The position numbers and the translations under genes were made by a program. This document shows, in pieces, positions 15,063 through 24,643 of a DNA stretch of 64,000 bases; position 1 is the stretch's first letter; every line of letters begins with the position of its first letter. Origin of the DNA: Nocardia sp. NBC_00565 (GTDB lineage Bacteria > Actinomycetota > Actinomycetes > Mycobacteriales > Mycobacteriaceae); assembly GCF_036345915.1 (NCBI RefSeq), contig NZ_CP107785.1, positions 7,626,001 to 7,690,000 of the forward strand, read 5' to 3'. The notes under the pieces were generated by a model. It searched no databases and was not told the origin of the DNA. It worked only from the letters and a program-made list of their open reading frames with translations.

Positions 15063-15548
15063 GTGACCGAATCAGTGAACATTGCCACCGCGGATCTCGC
15101 CGATGAGATCGGCCCGGAAATCCGCAGCTGCGATACGCAGTTCATTCAGTTCGGCGGGCGTGCGGCGTTCTCGGGACGCGTCACCACGATCCGCTGCTTC
15201 CAGGACAACCTGCTGGTCAAGCAAACGCTGAGCGAACCGGGCAATGGCGGTGTGCTGGTCGTCGACGGCGGAGCCGGCGTGCACACCGCACTGGTCGGCG
15301 ACATCATCGCCGGACGCGGCGTGGCCAACGGCTGGTCCGGCGTCATCGTCAACGGCGCGGTGCGGGATTCCGCGATTCTGCGCACACTCGACATCGGTAT
15401 CAAGGCGCTGGGCACCAACCCGCGCAAGAGCACCCAGACCGGCACCGGCGACCGCGATATCCCGGTCGAATTCGGCGGCGTCACCTTCGTGCCCGGCGAC
15501 ATGCTCTACAGCGACCAGGACGGGATCGTGGTCCGGGCCGAGGACTGA
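15063..15548 (+). CDS. rraA: RraA-like protein (ribonuclease E inhibitor / HMG aldolase family)
   Basis: A 161-residue protein matching RraA. It contains the family core [24 protein letters not shown], then [15 protein letters not shown], and the end [14 protein letters not shown]. Family members either regulate RNase E or act as 4-hydroxy-4-methyl-2-oxoglutarate aldolases; the G-x-x-RD pocket (NGAVRD) that supports aldolase chemistry is present, so the activity cannot be decided from sequence. The start is the GTG at 15063. Convergent with the S4 gene, stops 1 base apart. Confidence 0.9.
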   Translation: MTESVNIATADLADEIGPEIRSCDTQFIQFGGRAAFSGRVTTIRCFQDNLLVKQTLSEPGNGGVLVVDGGAGVHTALVGDIIAGRGVANGWSGVIVNGAVRDSAILRTLDIGIKALGTNPRKSTQTGTGDRDIPVEFGGVTFVPGDMLYSDQDGIVVRAED

Positions 15549-15549
15549 C

Positions 15550-15771
15550 CTAAACCGCCGCCACTCTGGCCTTGTGACCGGCGATGGCCACGATGTCGCC
15601 GATATGCAGCTGCCGTCCGCGGCGTAGTTCCACCTCCTCGTTCACCCGCACCAGACCCGCGGCGATCACGGTCTTGGCCTCCGAACCGGATTCGATCAGA
15701 TTGGCCAGCTTGAGGAACTGACCGAGTCGAATGACGTCGTCATCGATCGGCACATCGACTGCATCGGACAT
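15550..15771 (-). CDS. Small S4-domain RNA-binding protein
   Basis: A 73-residue protein that is almost entirely one S4 domain: [50 protein letters not shown]. It resembles the YaaA/RlbA class of small RNA-binding proteins. An alternative start at 15780 adds three residues and has GGAG 5 bases upstream. It is divergent from lysX with only about 20-30 bases between starts, so their promoters must be compact or overlap coding DNA. Confidence 0.85.
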   Translation of the reverse strand: MSDAVDVPIDDDVIRLGQFLKLANLIESGSEAKTVIAAGLVRVNEEVELRRGRQLHIGDIVAIAGHKARVAAV

Positions 15772-15800
15772 GGGATACATCCTTACTCCGTGGCGTTCTG

Positions 15801-18800
15801 ATGGGAACTCCAGCCCCCGTAGTGACAACTGACACGCAGGCACGACGCGCCGATAACCGACATGCCCGGGTGGCCTTCGAGCACCAGTACCGCGGCACCG
15901 TACACACTGGTGCAGTGACTTCCACGCACGCCGGGCAACACATCGAGACCGAACCACCCTCGGACAGACCGATACCACCGGTTCCACATCGCGGACACGG
16001 GCGGCTGCGCGAGGTCCCACATATCGCGGGTCTGATGCTGGGTGTGTTCGCGGTGCTCTGTTTCCTGTGGAGCCTGTCACCCGGACTGCGGTATCTGACC
16101 CATGTGCCGCGTCGCTACATCGACCTGTACTACTTCGACGCTCCGGACACCAGCCTCGTGTGGGCGCTGGTGGTCGGTCTGCTCGCGGGGGCGACGGCCA
16201 GCCGCAAGCGGATCGCGTGGTGGTTGCTGCTCGGCTACATCGCGCTCTACGCGCTCGCCAACGTGCTGGAGTTCGCCGACGAGGGCAATATGAACGCGCT
16301 CGTGGCCGCGGTGGTGCAGCTCGCCGCGATCGGCGTGCTGCTCGCGGCCTGGCGGGAGTTCTACACCAAGGTCCGCCGCGGCGCGGGTTGGAAGGCGCTC
16401 GGCGTGCTGGCCGGCGGCCTCGCGGTCGGGTGTCTGCTCGGCTGGGGTCTGGTGGAACTGTTCCCCGGTTCGCTGCCCCAAGGCGTGCAGCGGCCGCTGT
16501 GGTCGGTCTATCGGGTGACCGCCGCGGTGCTGGTGGACAACGAACATTTCGACGGTCACCCGCGTCCGTTCGTCAACTTCCTGCTCGGTCTCTTCGGCGC
16601 CATCGCCCTGCTGGCCGCGGTGGTCATCCTGTTGCGCTCGCAACGCGCGGGCAATGCGATGACCGGCACCGACGAATCCGCGATCCGCGGCTTGCTGGAA
16701 CGCTCCGATATCGAGGATTCGCTGGGCTACTTCGCGACTCGCCGCGATAAGGCGGTGGTCTTCGCGCCGAGCGGCAAGGCGGCGCTCACCTATCGCGTCG
16801 AATTGGGGGTCTGCCTCGCCAGCGGCGATCCGATCGGCATTCGCGAGGCCTGGCCGCAGGCGATCGATGCCTGGCTGCAGTTGGCCGACCAATTCGGTTG
16901 GGCGCCAGCGGTCATGGGCGCGAGCGAACTCGGTGCGACCGCATACCGACGGGCCGGGCTCTCGGCGCTGCGCCTCGGCGATGAGGCGATCCTCGACACC
17001 AGGAGCTACTCGCTGGCCGGGCCGGAGATGAAGCAGGTTCGCCAGGCCGCGAACCGGCTGCGCAAGCACGGGATCAGCGTGCGGATCCGCCGCCACCGCG
17101 ATATACCGGCCGAGGAATTCCGGCAGGTGATCGCCCACGCGGATGCCTGGCGCGATACCGAAACCGAGCGCGGCTTCTCGATGGCGTTGGGACGGTTGGG
17201 CGATCCGCACGACGGCGATTGCCTGTTGGTGGAGGCAGTCGATCACCAGGACCGCGTGCTCGGCATGCTGTCGCTGGTGCCGTGGGGCCGCACCGGCGCC
17301 TCACTCGAGCTGATGCGCCGAGATCCGCACGGGCCCAATGGCGTTATGGAGCTGATGATCTCCCAGCTCGCGCTGACCTCCGAACAGCATGGCATCACCA
17401 AGGTTTCGTTGAACTTCGCGGTGTTCCGATCGGTCTTCGAGGAGGGCGGGCGCATCGGCGCCGGTCCGGTGCTGCGGCTGTGGCGCGGTGTGCTGCTGTT
17501 CTTTTCGCGCTGGTGGCAGCTGGAGGCGCTGTATCGATCGAATGTGAAGTACCAGCCGTACTGGGTGCCGCGATTCTTCCTGTTCGAGGAGCGCAGGCAA
17601 CTACCGCGGGTCGCCATCGCCAGCGCGCTCGCCGAGGGCTTCCTGCCGCGCTTCGGCAAGGAACCCGACACCATCACCCACACCGGTCTGTACAGTGCGG
17701 TACCCGCGGGCATCACCGGACTGCACTCCGACGGCAGCCCGCCGGACCTGCCGGATATCGGTGGCGTCGAACAGCTTCCGCGCCGCCCCGAGCAGGTGCG
17801 GGTGCGCATGGACAAGCTGGACCGGCTCAGCACCGCCGGCGTCGACGCCTATCCGGTCGCCTATCCCCCGACGCATACCGTCGCGGCGGCACGCCGTTCA
17901 CCGCGCGGCACCACGGTTCGGGTGTGCGGGCGGCTGTTGCGCATCCGCGACTACGGCGGCGTGATCTTCGCGGTGGTCCGGGACTGGACCGACGATATTC
18001 AGCTGGTCATCGACCGTGATCGGGTCGGTGCGGAGCGTAGCGCCGAATTCGGCGAGTTCTTCGACCTCGGTGATCTGATCGAGGTCAGCGGCCAGATCGG
18101 GCGCAGCCGCCGCGGTGAACTCTCGCTGCTCGCCGCGGACTGGCGGATGATCGGCAAATGCCTGCACCCGTTGCCGGACAAGTGGAAGGGTCTGTCCGAT
18201 CCCGAGGCCAGAGTGCGCCAGCGCTACGTCGATATGGCGATCAATCCGGAGGTCCGCGAGGTGCTCACCAAGCGCACCGCGGTGGTGCGCTCGCTGCGGG
18301 ATTCGTTGAACGCCTGGGGATATCTCGAGGTGGAGACCCCGATCCTGCAGAAGGTGCACGGCGGGGCCAACGCGACGCCGTTCCTGACCCATATCAACGC
18401 CTACGACCTGGATCTGTATCTGCGGATCGCGCCCGAGCTGTATCTCAAGCGGCTATGTGTCGGCGGTATGGAGAAGGTTTTCGAGATCGGCCGCAACTTC
18501 CGCAACGAGGGCGTCGATTTCAGCCACAATCCGGAGTTCACCAGCCTCGAGGCCTATGAGGCGCACGCCGACTACGAGCGGATGATGCATCTGTGCCGCC
18601 AGCTCATCCAGAACGCCGCGTTGGCGGCCAATGGTGCGATGGTGGCGCTGCGCCCCAACCCCGACGGCACCTTCGAACAGGTGGACATCTCCGGGGAATG
18701 GACGGTGAAGACCGTGCACGGCGCTGTATCCGACGCGCTCGGCGCCGAGATCACGCCGGAGACCGCGCTCGACGAGCTACGCGAACTCTGCGATAAGGCG

Positions 18801-19238
18801 GAAGTGCCCTATCAGCACGGCTGGGATGCCGGGCAGGTGGTGCAGGAGATGTACGAGCATCTGGTCGAATCCCACACGCAGGAGCCGACCTTCTACATCA
18901 ACTTCCCCACCTCGGTGTCCCCGCTGACCCGCGCGCATCGCAGCATTCCCGGCGTCACCGAGCGCTGGGATCTGGTCGCCTGGGGTGTCGAACTCGGCAC
19001 CGCCTACAGCGAACTCACCGATCCGATCGAACAGCGCCGCAGGCTCACCGAGCAGTCCATGCTGGCGGCCAACGGTGATCCGGAGGCGATGGAGCTGGAC
19101 GAGGACTTCCTGCAGGCGCTCGAGCACGCGATGCCGCCCACCGGCGGTCTAGGCATGGGCGTCGACCGGGTCGTCATGTTGATCACCGGTCGCAGCATTC
19201 GGGAAACGCTGCCCTTCCCACTGGTGAAGCCACGCTGA
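15801..19238 (+). CDS. lysX: Bifunctional lysyl-phosphatidylglycerol synthetase / lysine-tRNA ligase
   Basis: A 1145-residue protein colinear with mycobacterial LysX. After about 80 polar residues come several membrane helices (about 80-290). A cytoplasmic MprF-type transferase domain follows, with [27 protein letters not shown] and [18 protein letters not shown]. Then comes a full lysyl-tRNA synthetase: OB fold from about 690, class II motif 2 [15 protein letters not shown] and motif 3 [12 protein letters not shown]. It charges tRNA-Lys and transfers lysine to phosphatidylglycerol, lowering membrane negative charge and protecting against cationic peptides. Divergent from the S4 gene; nothing downstream is coupled. 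Confidence 0.96.
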   Translation: MGTPAPVVTTDTQARRADNRHARVAFEHQYRGTVHTGAVTSTHAGQHIETEPPSDRPIPPVPHRGHGRLREVPHIAGLMLGVFAVLCFLWSLSPGLRYLTHVPRRYIDLYYFDAPDTSLVWALVVGLLAGATASRKRIAWWLLLGYIALYALANVLEFADEGNMNALVAAVVQLAAIGVLLAAWREFYTKVRRGAGWKALGVLAGGLAVGCLLGWGLVELFPGSLPQGVQRPLWSVYRVTAAVLVDNEHFDGHPRPFVNFLLGLFGAIALLAAVVILLRSQRAGNAMTGTDESAIRGLLERSDIEDSLGYFATRRDKAVVFAPSGKAALTYRVELGVCLASGDPIGIREAWPQAIDAWLQLADQFGWAPAVMGASELGATAYRRAGLSALRLGDEAILDTRSYSLAGPEMKQVRQAANRLRKHGISVRIRRHRDIPAEEFRQVIAHADAWRDTETERGFSMALGRLGDPHDGDCLLVEAVDHQDRVLGMLSLVPWGRTGASLELMRRDPHGPNGVMELMISQLALTSEQHGITKVSLNFAVFRSVFEEGGRIGAGPVLRLWRGVLLFFSRWWQLEALYRSNVKYQPYWVPRFFLFEERRQLPRVAIASALAEGFLPRFGKEPDTITHTGLYSAVPAGITGLHSDGSPPDLPDIGGVEQLPRRPEQVRVRMDKLDRLSTAGVDAYPVAYPPTHTVAAARRSPRGTTVRVCGRLLRIRDYGGVIFAVVRDWTDDIQLVIDRDRVGAERSAEFGEFFDLGDLIEVSGQIGRSRRGELSLLAADWRMIGKCLHPLPDKWKGLSDPEARVRQRYVDMAINPEVREVLTKRTAVVRSLRDSLNAWGYLEVETPILQKVHGGANATPFLTHINAYDLDLYLRIAPELYLKRLCVGGMEKVFEIGRNFRNEGVDFSHNPEFTSLEAYEAHADYERMMHLCRQLIQNAALAANGAMVALRPNPDGTFEQVDISGEWTVKTVHGAVSDALGAEITPETALDELRELCDKAEVPYQHGWDAGQVVQEMYEHLVESHTQEPTFYINFPTSVSPLTRAHRSIPGVTERWDLVAWGVELGTAYSELTDPIEQRRRLTEQSMLAANGDPEAMELDEDFLQALEHAMPPTGGLGMGVDRVVMLITGRSIRETLPFPLVKPR

Positions 19239-19352
19239 AGATCTCACCATGAAGGATTGCATCGGTGAAAAGTTCCCGATGCCGGATTCGCCCGCTACTC
19301 TTGGTGATTCGGCCCCGGGAGGAGGCCGTTACCTTCGTAGATGGGGAGACGT

Positions 19353-19580
19353 ATGTATCTTGACGTGCTGACCAACGCGACTCTGCTGGACCCTCAGGTG
19401 TGGGCGAGCGCGGATACCTGGACCAGCTCGGACACCTTGGCCTCGGCAATGGAGTACACGGCCAAGAAAAAGAAGAAGAGCAGCAGCGGATTGATCATCG
19501 GCGGCATCTGCTGCCTGGTGATCGTCGCCCTGATCGTCGGCGGCATCTACCTGCTCACCCAGCGCAAGAAGCAGCAGTAG
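19353..19580 (+). CDS. Small single-helix membrane protein
   Basis: A 75-residue protein with an acidic/polar N-terminal half (VWASADTWTSSDTLASAMEY), a Lys run (KKKKK), one strong helix (GLIIGGICCLVIVALIVGGIYLL) and a basic tail (TQRKKQQ). The ATG at 19353 has GGGAG 4 bases upstream; an in-frame ATG at 19341 is less likely. Function unknown. It ends in a very strong shared terminator. Confidence 0.7.
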   Translation: MYLDVLTNATLLDPQVWASADTWTSSDTLASAMEYTAKKKKKSSSGLIIGGICCLVIVALIVGGIYLLTQRKKQQ

Positions 19581-19587
19581 TAGTACC

Positions 19588-19637
19588 GAAACAGCAAGGC
19601 CCGGTTCGCTTGTCGGCGAACCGGGCCTTGCTGTTTC
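19588..19637. terminator. Bidirectional intrinsic terminator, 22-bp stem
   Basis: Bases 19588-19609 and 19616-19637 form a perfect 22-bp stem around a 6-base loop. The arms begin GAAACAGC and end GCTGTTTC, giving short U runs on both strands. It lies between convergent genes and should end both transcripts. Confidence 0.92.
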
Positions 19638-19654
19638 CGATCTCGGCTGAGACG

Positions 19655-21172
19655 TCAGATCGCGGTGCGCTCGGTGGCGACCTCGGCTTCGAGCAGTAGC
19701 TCGTCGTCGAGTTCGCTGCCCTGTGGTCCGTGGCCCTGCGGCGGCACCGACTTCAGGATGATCACCGCCGCCGCCAACGCGACCACGACCAGCGCGGCGC
19801 CGATCCAGAACGCGAGGTGGAAACCGTTGGTGAGCGCCTCGGCGACCGGGGTGCCCGTCTGCATCAGATCCGCGGTCTTGCTCGCCGACAGCGTGGCCAG
19901 TACGGCGAGGCCGAGCGCGCCACCGACCTGCATGGTGGTGTTCGCCAGACCCGAGGCCAGACCCGCCTCCTGCGGCTGCACGCCCGACATGGCCAGGTTC
20001 ATCAGTGACGGGAACGCCAGACCTGCACCCGTACCGAACAGCACCATCGGGCCGAAGATGTCGATCCAGTAGTTGCCGTCCACCGGCGCCTGGGTCAGCC
20101 ACAGCAGTGCGATGAGGATCAGCGACAGACCCGGAATCAGCACCTTGCGCGCGCCGAAGCGCATCACCAGGCCCTCGGAGAACTGCACCGATAGCAGGCC
20201 CATGATCGCCGCGACCGGGAAGAACGCCAGCCCCAGCTGCATCGGCTCGTAGCCGAGCACCTGCTTCAGGTACAGCGAGCCCATGAAGAACATGCCGAAC
20301 ATGCCGGCCACGGTCAGCACCTGGATCACATTGGCGCCGGACAGATTCCGCGAGCGAAATATCTTCAGCGGCATCAACGGGGTGGCGGCGGTCGCCTCGC
20401 GGGCGACGAATCCGGCGAGCAGCAACAGCGACACCGCGCCGAGGCCGAGGGTGACCGGATCGGTCCAGCCGTACTCGGCCGCGGGCTTGACGATCGTGTA
20501 GACGCCGAGCATCAGCGCCGCCGTGATCAGCACCGCGCCGGGCACATCCGCGCCGTCTTTCAGGCCGGCGCCCTGATCGTTGTCGAGGATCTTCAATGCG
20601 CCGACCCCGACGAGGACGCCGATCGGCAGGTTCACCAGGAAGATCAGTCGCCAGTCCAGCGCGGTCAGCACGCCGCCGAGCAGCAGGCCGATCGCACCAC
20701 CGGCGGAGGCCACGAAGGCGTAGCGGCCGATCGCCTTCGCCTGCTCGCGCGGGTCCGGGAACATCGCGAAGATCATGCCGAGGATGACCGCCGAGGTCAT
20801 CGCGCCGCCGACACCCTGCAGGAAGCGGGCCGCGATGAGGGTGACCTCGTTGATCGCCAGACCGCACAGCGCCGAGGCCGCGGTGAAGACCACCAGGCCG
20901 GACAGGAACATCGTGCGGCGCCCGATCAGGTCACCGAGTCGACCGGCCAGCATGAGCAGGCCGCCGAAGGAGATCAGATACCCGTTCACCACCCAGGCCA
21001 GGCCTGCCGAGGTGAAACCCAGATCCTGCTGGATATCCGCGAGCGCGACATTCACGATCGTCGCGTCGAGCACGATCATCAGCATGCCGCCGCACAGCAC
21101 GTACAGCGCGAGCCACCGCTTGCTGTCCGGCGCATCCGTCTGTCTTTGTTTTTCTCTTACTTCCGTCACCAC
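19655..21172 (-). CDS. DHA2-family (14-helix) MFS drug exporter
   Basis: A 505-residue EmrB/QacA-type transporter with about 14 helices. The first helix carries LDATIVNVALADIQ, loop 2-3 has GRLGDLIGRRTMFLSG, and the antiporter motif C-like stretch GGAIGLLLGGVLT is present. The C-terminus is a charged tail (ELDDELLLEAEVATERTAI). Substrates are probably drugs or dyes, exported with proton exchange. The start is one of two adjacent GTGs (21172, 21169) after GGAGGG. Divergent from an HxlR regulator with inverted repeats between them, so probably controlled by it. Confidence 0.9.
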   Translation of the reverse strand: MVTEVREKQRQTDAPDSKRWLALYVLCGGMLMIVLDATIVNVALADIQQDLGFTSAGLAWVVNGYLISFGGLLMLAGRLGDLIGRRTMFLSGLVVFTAASALCGLAINEVTLIAARFLQGVGGAMTSAVILGMIFAMFPDPREQAKAIGRYAFVASAGGAIGLLLGGVLTALDWRLIFLVNLPIGVLVGVGALKILDNDQGAGLKDGADVPGAVLITAALMLGVYTIVKPAAEYGWTDPVTLGLGAVSLLLLAGFVAREATAATPLMPLKIFRSRNLSGANVIQVLTVAGMFGMFFMGSLYLKQVLGYEPMQLGLAFFPVAAIMGLLSVQFSEGLVMRFGARKVLIPGLSLILIALLWLTQAPVDGNYWIDIFGPMVLFGTGAGLAFPSLMNLAMSGVQPQEAGLASGLANTTMQVGGALGLAVLATLSASKTADLMQTGTPVAEALTNGFHLAFWIGAALVVVALAAAVIILKSVPPQGHGPQGSELDDELLLEAEVATERTAI

Positions 21173-21217
21173 AGACGCCCTCCAGCCGAAGATCGTTACC
21201 GAGGCACGCTATCGTGG

Positions 21218-21250
21218 TTAGTCCTAAAAGACAACTAATTAATTCAGTTG
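21218..21250. promoter_or_regulatory. Candidate HxlR operator between divergent genes
   Basis: Two overlapping inverted repeats lie in an AT-rich patch: TTAGT (21218-21222) with ACTAA (21234-21238), and CAACT (21232-21236) with AGTTG (21246-21250). HxlR dimers usually bind such spaced repeats near their own divergent gene. A -10-like TATGCT (21263-21268) ends 8 bases before the HxlR ATG, suggesting a leaderless regulator transcript. Confidence 0.5.
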
Positions 21251-21276
21251 AAGAATCGGCTGATATGCTGTAGCCC

Positions 21277-22038
21277 ATGAGTATCGGTTCCCAGGCATCC
21301 CCGACCGGCCGGGTGGCCCCCGCCGCCCAGGTGCCGCCGGTCGGCGAGCATCGCGCCAAGCGCAGCTACCACGACGCCTGCGGTGCCGCCCGAGCGCTGG
21401 ACCTGGTCGGCGAACGCTGGACACTGCTCGTGGTGCGCGAACTGCTGCTCGGCCCCAAGCGATTCACCGATCTGCGCGCCGGTCTGCCCGGCATCAGCCC
21501 GAACGTGCTCTCCCAACGTCTCGAAGAGCTCCTCCAGATCGGCGTCGTGCACAAGCGCAAACTGCCCCCGCCGGTCAGCGCCGCCGTCTACGACCTCACC
21601 GATTGGGGCCGCGAACTCGATTCGGTGATCGTGGCGCTGAATCGCTGGGGCGCCCGTTCCCCTAACCTCTACCGCTGCTCCGAGGTATCCACCGACTCCC
21701 TGGTGGTCACCCTGCGCACCTTCTTCGAACCCGAATCCGCCGCCGGCGTGCACGCCGACTACGACCTGTACTTCACCGGATCCGATTCCGGCACAGACGA
21801 ATTCCACGCACTGGTCACCAACGGCACCTTCACCATCACCCGTGGCGCCACCGGCCGCGCCGCCACCACCATCCACACCACCGTCCCCGCCTTCGTCGCA
21901 ATCGCCTTCGACGGCCACCCCCTCGCCGGCCCCATCGCCACCGGCGACATCAAGATCTCCGGCAACCTCCCCGCCGCCGAACAATTCCTCGACTTCTTCG
22001 AACTCCCAGCGGAGTGCAAGGGGAGTCCGACGGCCTGA
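21277..22038 (+). CDS. HxlR-family regulator with C-terminal lipid-carrier-like domain
   Basis: A 253-residue protein. The HxlR winged helix spans about residues 28-125: CGAARALDLVGERWTLLVVRELLLGPKRFTDLRAGLPGISPNVLSQRLEEL is broken here into its parts, with the key VGERWTLLVVREL and LPGISPNVLSQRL helices. The C-terminal 110 residues (from about 140) resemble an SCP2-like sterol-carrier fold (VTNGTFTITRGATGRAATTI), likely the ligand sensor. Divergent from the DHA2 exporter, which it probably represses. Confidence 0.86.
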   Translation: MSIGSQASPTGRVAPAAQVPPVGEHRAKRSYHDACGAARALDLVGERWTLLVVRELLLGPKRFTDLRAGLPGISPNVLSQRLEELLQIGVVHKRKLPPPVSAAVYDLTDWGRELDSVIVALNRWGARSPNLYRCSEVSTDSLVVTLRTFFEPESAAGVHADYDLYFTGSDSGTDEFHALVTNGTFTITRGATGRAATTIHTTVPAFVAIAFDGHPLAGPIATGDIKISGNLPAAEQFLDFFELPAECKGSPTA

Positions 22039-22137
22039 ATCACCACGAGCCGATCCACGTCGGCGTGCCGTTCGGTGAGTCGCGGTGTCCAGGCTCCGGT
22101 TCGCCTTGGGATTCGGGGTTGGGGCAGAGTGGGCGGG

Positions 22138-22755
22138 GTGCAGTTGATTCTTGTTCGTCATGCCCAGCCGGTGCGGTTGTCGAATGCGGGCGGGCCCGCC
22201 GATCCCGAGTTGGCGCCGGTGGGCGTCGAGCAGGCCGAACGGGTGCCCGCGGCATTGAGTCATCATCGGATCAATCGGATCGTGAGCAGTCCGCAGCGGC
22301 GGGCGCGGGAGACGGCGGGGCCGACGGCGGCGAAGCTCGGGCTGGACGTCGAGGTGATCGACGATCTGGCGGAATACGATCGGGACCTGCCGGCCTACAT
22401 TCCGATCGAGGACGCGAAGGTCGAATTCCGCGAGGTGTACGACCGGATCAAGGCCGGATATCTGCCCGAGCAGATCGACGGGGCGCGGTTCAGCACCCGG
22501 GTGCGCGATGCGATCACCGAGATCGCCGCGCATACCGATCCCGCCGATACGGTGGTGATCTTCGCGCACGGCGGGGTGATCAATGTGATCCTGCAGGATG
22601 TGCTCGGCCTGGCCCGGCCGCTGACCTTCCCGATCGACTACTGCTCGATCACCCGAATCCTGTTCTCGCGCAGCGGCCGCCGCACCGCGGCGACCATCAA
22701 TGAGAACGGCCACGTCTGGGATCTGTTGCCGCGCAATATCGCACAGCAATCCTGA
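22138..22755 (+). CDS. Histidine phosphatase family protein
   Basis: A 205-residue phosphoglycerate-mutase-like protein. The catalytic RHG-type motif is LVRHAQ near residue 6 (Ala in place of Gly, common in this group), SSPQRRARETA provides the second Arg, and IFAHGGVINVIL carries the catalytic His. The GTG at 22138 puts the first strand (VQLILVRHA) at the N-terminus; a GTG at 22129 is equally possible. The substrate, a small phosphate ester, is unknown. Confidence 0.86.
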   Translation: MQLILVRHAQPVRLSNAGGPADPELAPVGVEQAERVPAALSHHRINRIVSSPQRRARETAGPTAAKLGLDVEVIDDLAEYDRDLPAYIPIEDAKVEFREVYDRIKAGYLPEQIDGARFSTRVRDAITEIAAHTDPADTVVIFAHGGVINVILQDVLGLARPLTFPIDYCSITRILFSRSGRRTAATINENGHVWDLLPRNIAQQS

Positions 22756-22921
22756 CGCTCATCCACAGACTCGGGCATTCACAGCCGACTGCCAGACGCG
22801 TCGCACCACCATCCCAGTGACGGAGCCTTGTATAGGACCGGTGAGCCGCCGTAGCGACTACTTGCAGGTCGCTCGAAACAACCAGCACCAGCGACTCACA
22901 GTCCGAGGAAAGGAATCCGTT

Positions 22922-23254
22922 TTGTTCTCCAAGACATCGTCCTCCTTCAGGCGTGGCTTCGCGCGCGTTGCGATCGCCGGCGCCCTGGCCGCAGTGCCGC
23001 TCAGCGCGCTCGCGGTCACCGCATCCGCGGCCGCGCCCGATTCGTCCGTGCCAACGGTTCAGGCGGCATCGGACCAGATTCCGTTGCAGGGCACCGATAT
23101 CGACGGCCCGCATCGTGGTGACGACTGGGACGGACAGCACCACCATCGTGGTGATCATCGCGGCCCCGGCGATCAGCCCGGCGATCAGCAGAATGGCCCC
23201 TGGCAGCCACCGTTCCCGCCGCAGGGCCTGCCGTCGACCGGCTCGGCCGGCTAA
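22922..23254 (+). CDS. Small secreted His/Asp/Pro-rich protein
   Basis: A 110-residue secreted protein starting at TTG 22922, after a strong GAGGAAAGGA site. A signal peptide (RRGFARVAIAGALAAVPLSALAVTASA) is followed by a short mature region with a GDDWDGQHHHRGDHRGPGDQ stretch and a PWQPPFPPQGLPSTGSAG end. Low complexity and the His/Asp run suggest metal binding or a cell-surface peptide; no family is recognised. A strong terminator follows. Confidence 0.7.
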   Translation: MFSKTSSSFRRGFARVAIAGALAAVPLSALAVTASAAAPDSSVPTVQAASDQIPLQGTDIDGPHRGDDWDGQHHHRGDHRGPGDQPGDQQNGPWQPPFPPQGLPSTGSAG

Positions 23255-23272
23255 CCAGTCGAGGTCGTTCGG

Positions 23273-23318
23273 AAAAGCGCAGGCCACCCCTCCATAAGGA
23301 AGGGTGGCCTGCGCTTTT
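23273..23318. terminator. Bidirectional intrinsic terminator
   Basis: A perfect 17-bp stem (23273-23289 with 23302-23318), arms AAAAGCGCAGGCCACCC and its complement, ends in TTTT on both strands. It separates the convergent secreted protein and cutinase genes. Confidence 0.92.
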
Positions 23319-23341
23319 GCCTGGGGATTACGGCCTGGGAA

Positions 23342-24241
23342 TCAGGCCATACCCGCGATCCAGTTGTGCATCCAGGAGATGGCGGTCTGACCGCCGCCCA
23401 CCGGGTAGCTGCCGTAGAGCGTATGCGACTGCGAGCGGTAGAACTGCTCGAGATCCTTGGCCCGCTGCTCGTTCGCGGAGTCGGTGAGCTGCGACTGCAA
23501 CGTCGGGATGCCGCCGCGCGACATCAGGTCGTTCATGATCGCGCCCGCCTCGATCTGGTAGCGCCAGACGTTGGCCGGATTGGCCTCCGAGGCCTGCGCC
23601 AGGAATCCGGCGAACCGGGTCACGAAATCGTCGGTGGCGGTGGCGCAGTAGAGATCGTCCACCGCGCAAATGGTGCGGGTACGGTCGCTGAGCCAGCCGA
23701 AGCCGCCGACCCGCGCGCCGCTCGCGCCCGCGCCCTGCGCGATCGGCCCGACCTGCACGTCGGCGGGCGAACGGCGCGGATCGGAGATCAGGCCGACGCC
23801 GGCGACCCGATCCGCCGGGACCGAGCTGAGTCCGGTGCCGATCTCGGCCGCGAGATCACCCGCGGCGTCCGCACCCTGGCTGTAGCCGACGAGGGCGATC
23901 CTGGTGCCGCCGCAACGCTGCGCCATCGAGGTCGCCAGGTCGCGGGCCCGGTCGGTCGCTTCCTTCTTCGACGCGCCGTAGACGTCGCCTTCCCACGGGA
24001 AGGCGGTCGCGGCATAGGTCACGTAGTCGACATCCACCGACCTGGGCATACCGTTGGTGACACCGGCCAACATGCCGGGCTGCGGCGTCTTATCCTTTCC
24101 GGTCTCCCAGGTGCCGGGAATCGCTACCACATAGAGGCTCGGGCACCCTGGATCGGCCGTTACCGAACCGCTACCAAGGACCAAGCCGGATGCAACAGCC
24201 GCGCACGCACCGAGTGCGGCGGCGACTTTCTTCAACTGCAT
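23342..24241 (-). CDS. Secreted cutinase-family serine esterase
   Basis: A 299-residue exported esterase. The signal peptide (KKVAAALGACAAVASGLVLGSG) ends before DPGCPS. The alpha/beta-hydrolase triad is visible: nucleophile in GYSQG, Asp in ICAVDDLYC between the family cysteines, and His in SQSHTLYGSYP. Family members hydrolyse lipid esters (phospholipids, Tweens, cutin-like polymers) outside the cell. The ATG at 24241 has GGAG 4 bases upstream; an ATG at 24262 would add seven residues and also has a nearby AGGAG. Confidence 0.9.
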   Translation of the reverse strand: MQLKKVAAALGACAAVASGLVLGSGSVTADPGCPSLYVVAIPGTWETGKDKTPQPGMLAGVTNGMPRSVDVDYVTYAATAFPWEGDVYGASKKEATDRARDLATSMAQRCGGTRIALVGYSQGADAAGDLAAEIGTGLSSVPADRVAGVGLISDPRRSPADVQVGPIAQGAGASGARVGGFGWLSDRTRTICAVDDLYCATATDDFVTRFAGFLAQASEANPANVWRYQIEAGAIMNDLMSRGGIPTLQSQLTDSANEQRAKDLEQFYRSQSHTLYGSYPVGGGQTAISWMHNWIAGMA

Positions 24242-24579
24242 ATTGCTCCAGTTCAAAACCATTGCTCCTGTGGGAGCAAGCCCCGACAGTTGTCCGTAAA
24301 CGATGCTGACCTGGGCGGATATCGGTCCAGTGCACATCGGGTCAACACCAGCTACCCCGCTGGTATGACATGCACGTCGCGCCCCACATCCCAAGATCAC
24401 GCATCACGCCGCAGATCACAATAAGGCAACACCCCCACCTGCGCCATCCGAACTCGGTACGGTGTCCGATTCCCGTCGATCGAAACCTGCCCCACCGGCC
24501 CGCCGCCGCGATCTTCGCGCGCACCCGCCGAGATCACGCACACGCGCCCAGCAAATATCGGGCGGACGGTGGGAAATAC
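24242..24579. other. Gene-free stretch between cutinase and gltD
   Basis: About 340 bases with no convincing gene. The cutinase promoter must lie at its left end. Small frames here lack ribosome binding sites and coding-like composition. Confidence 0.6.
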
Positions 24580-24612
24580 AAAAGACGCCTGCGGACTCGT
24601 GGTCCGCAGGCG
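24578..24612 (-). terminator. Intrinsic terminator of gltBD
   Basis: CGCCTGCGGAC (24586-24596) pairs with GTCCGCAGGCG (24602-24612) around a 5-base loop, and on the minus strand the stem is followed by TCTTTT. It sits 32 bases past the gltD stop. Confidence 0.85.
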
Positions 24613-24643
24613 CCTTTCCGCTCCGGTAAGAGGCGGGTTCTTG

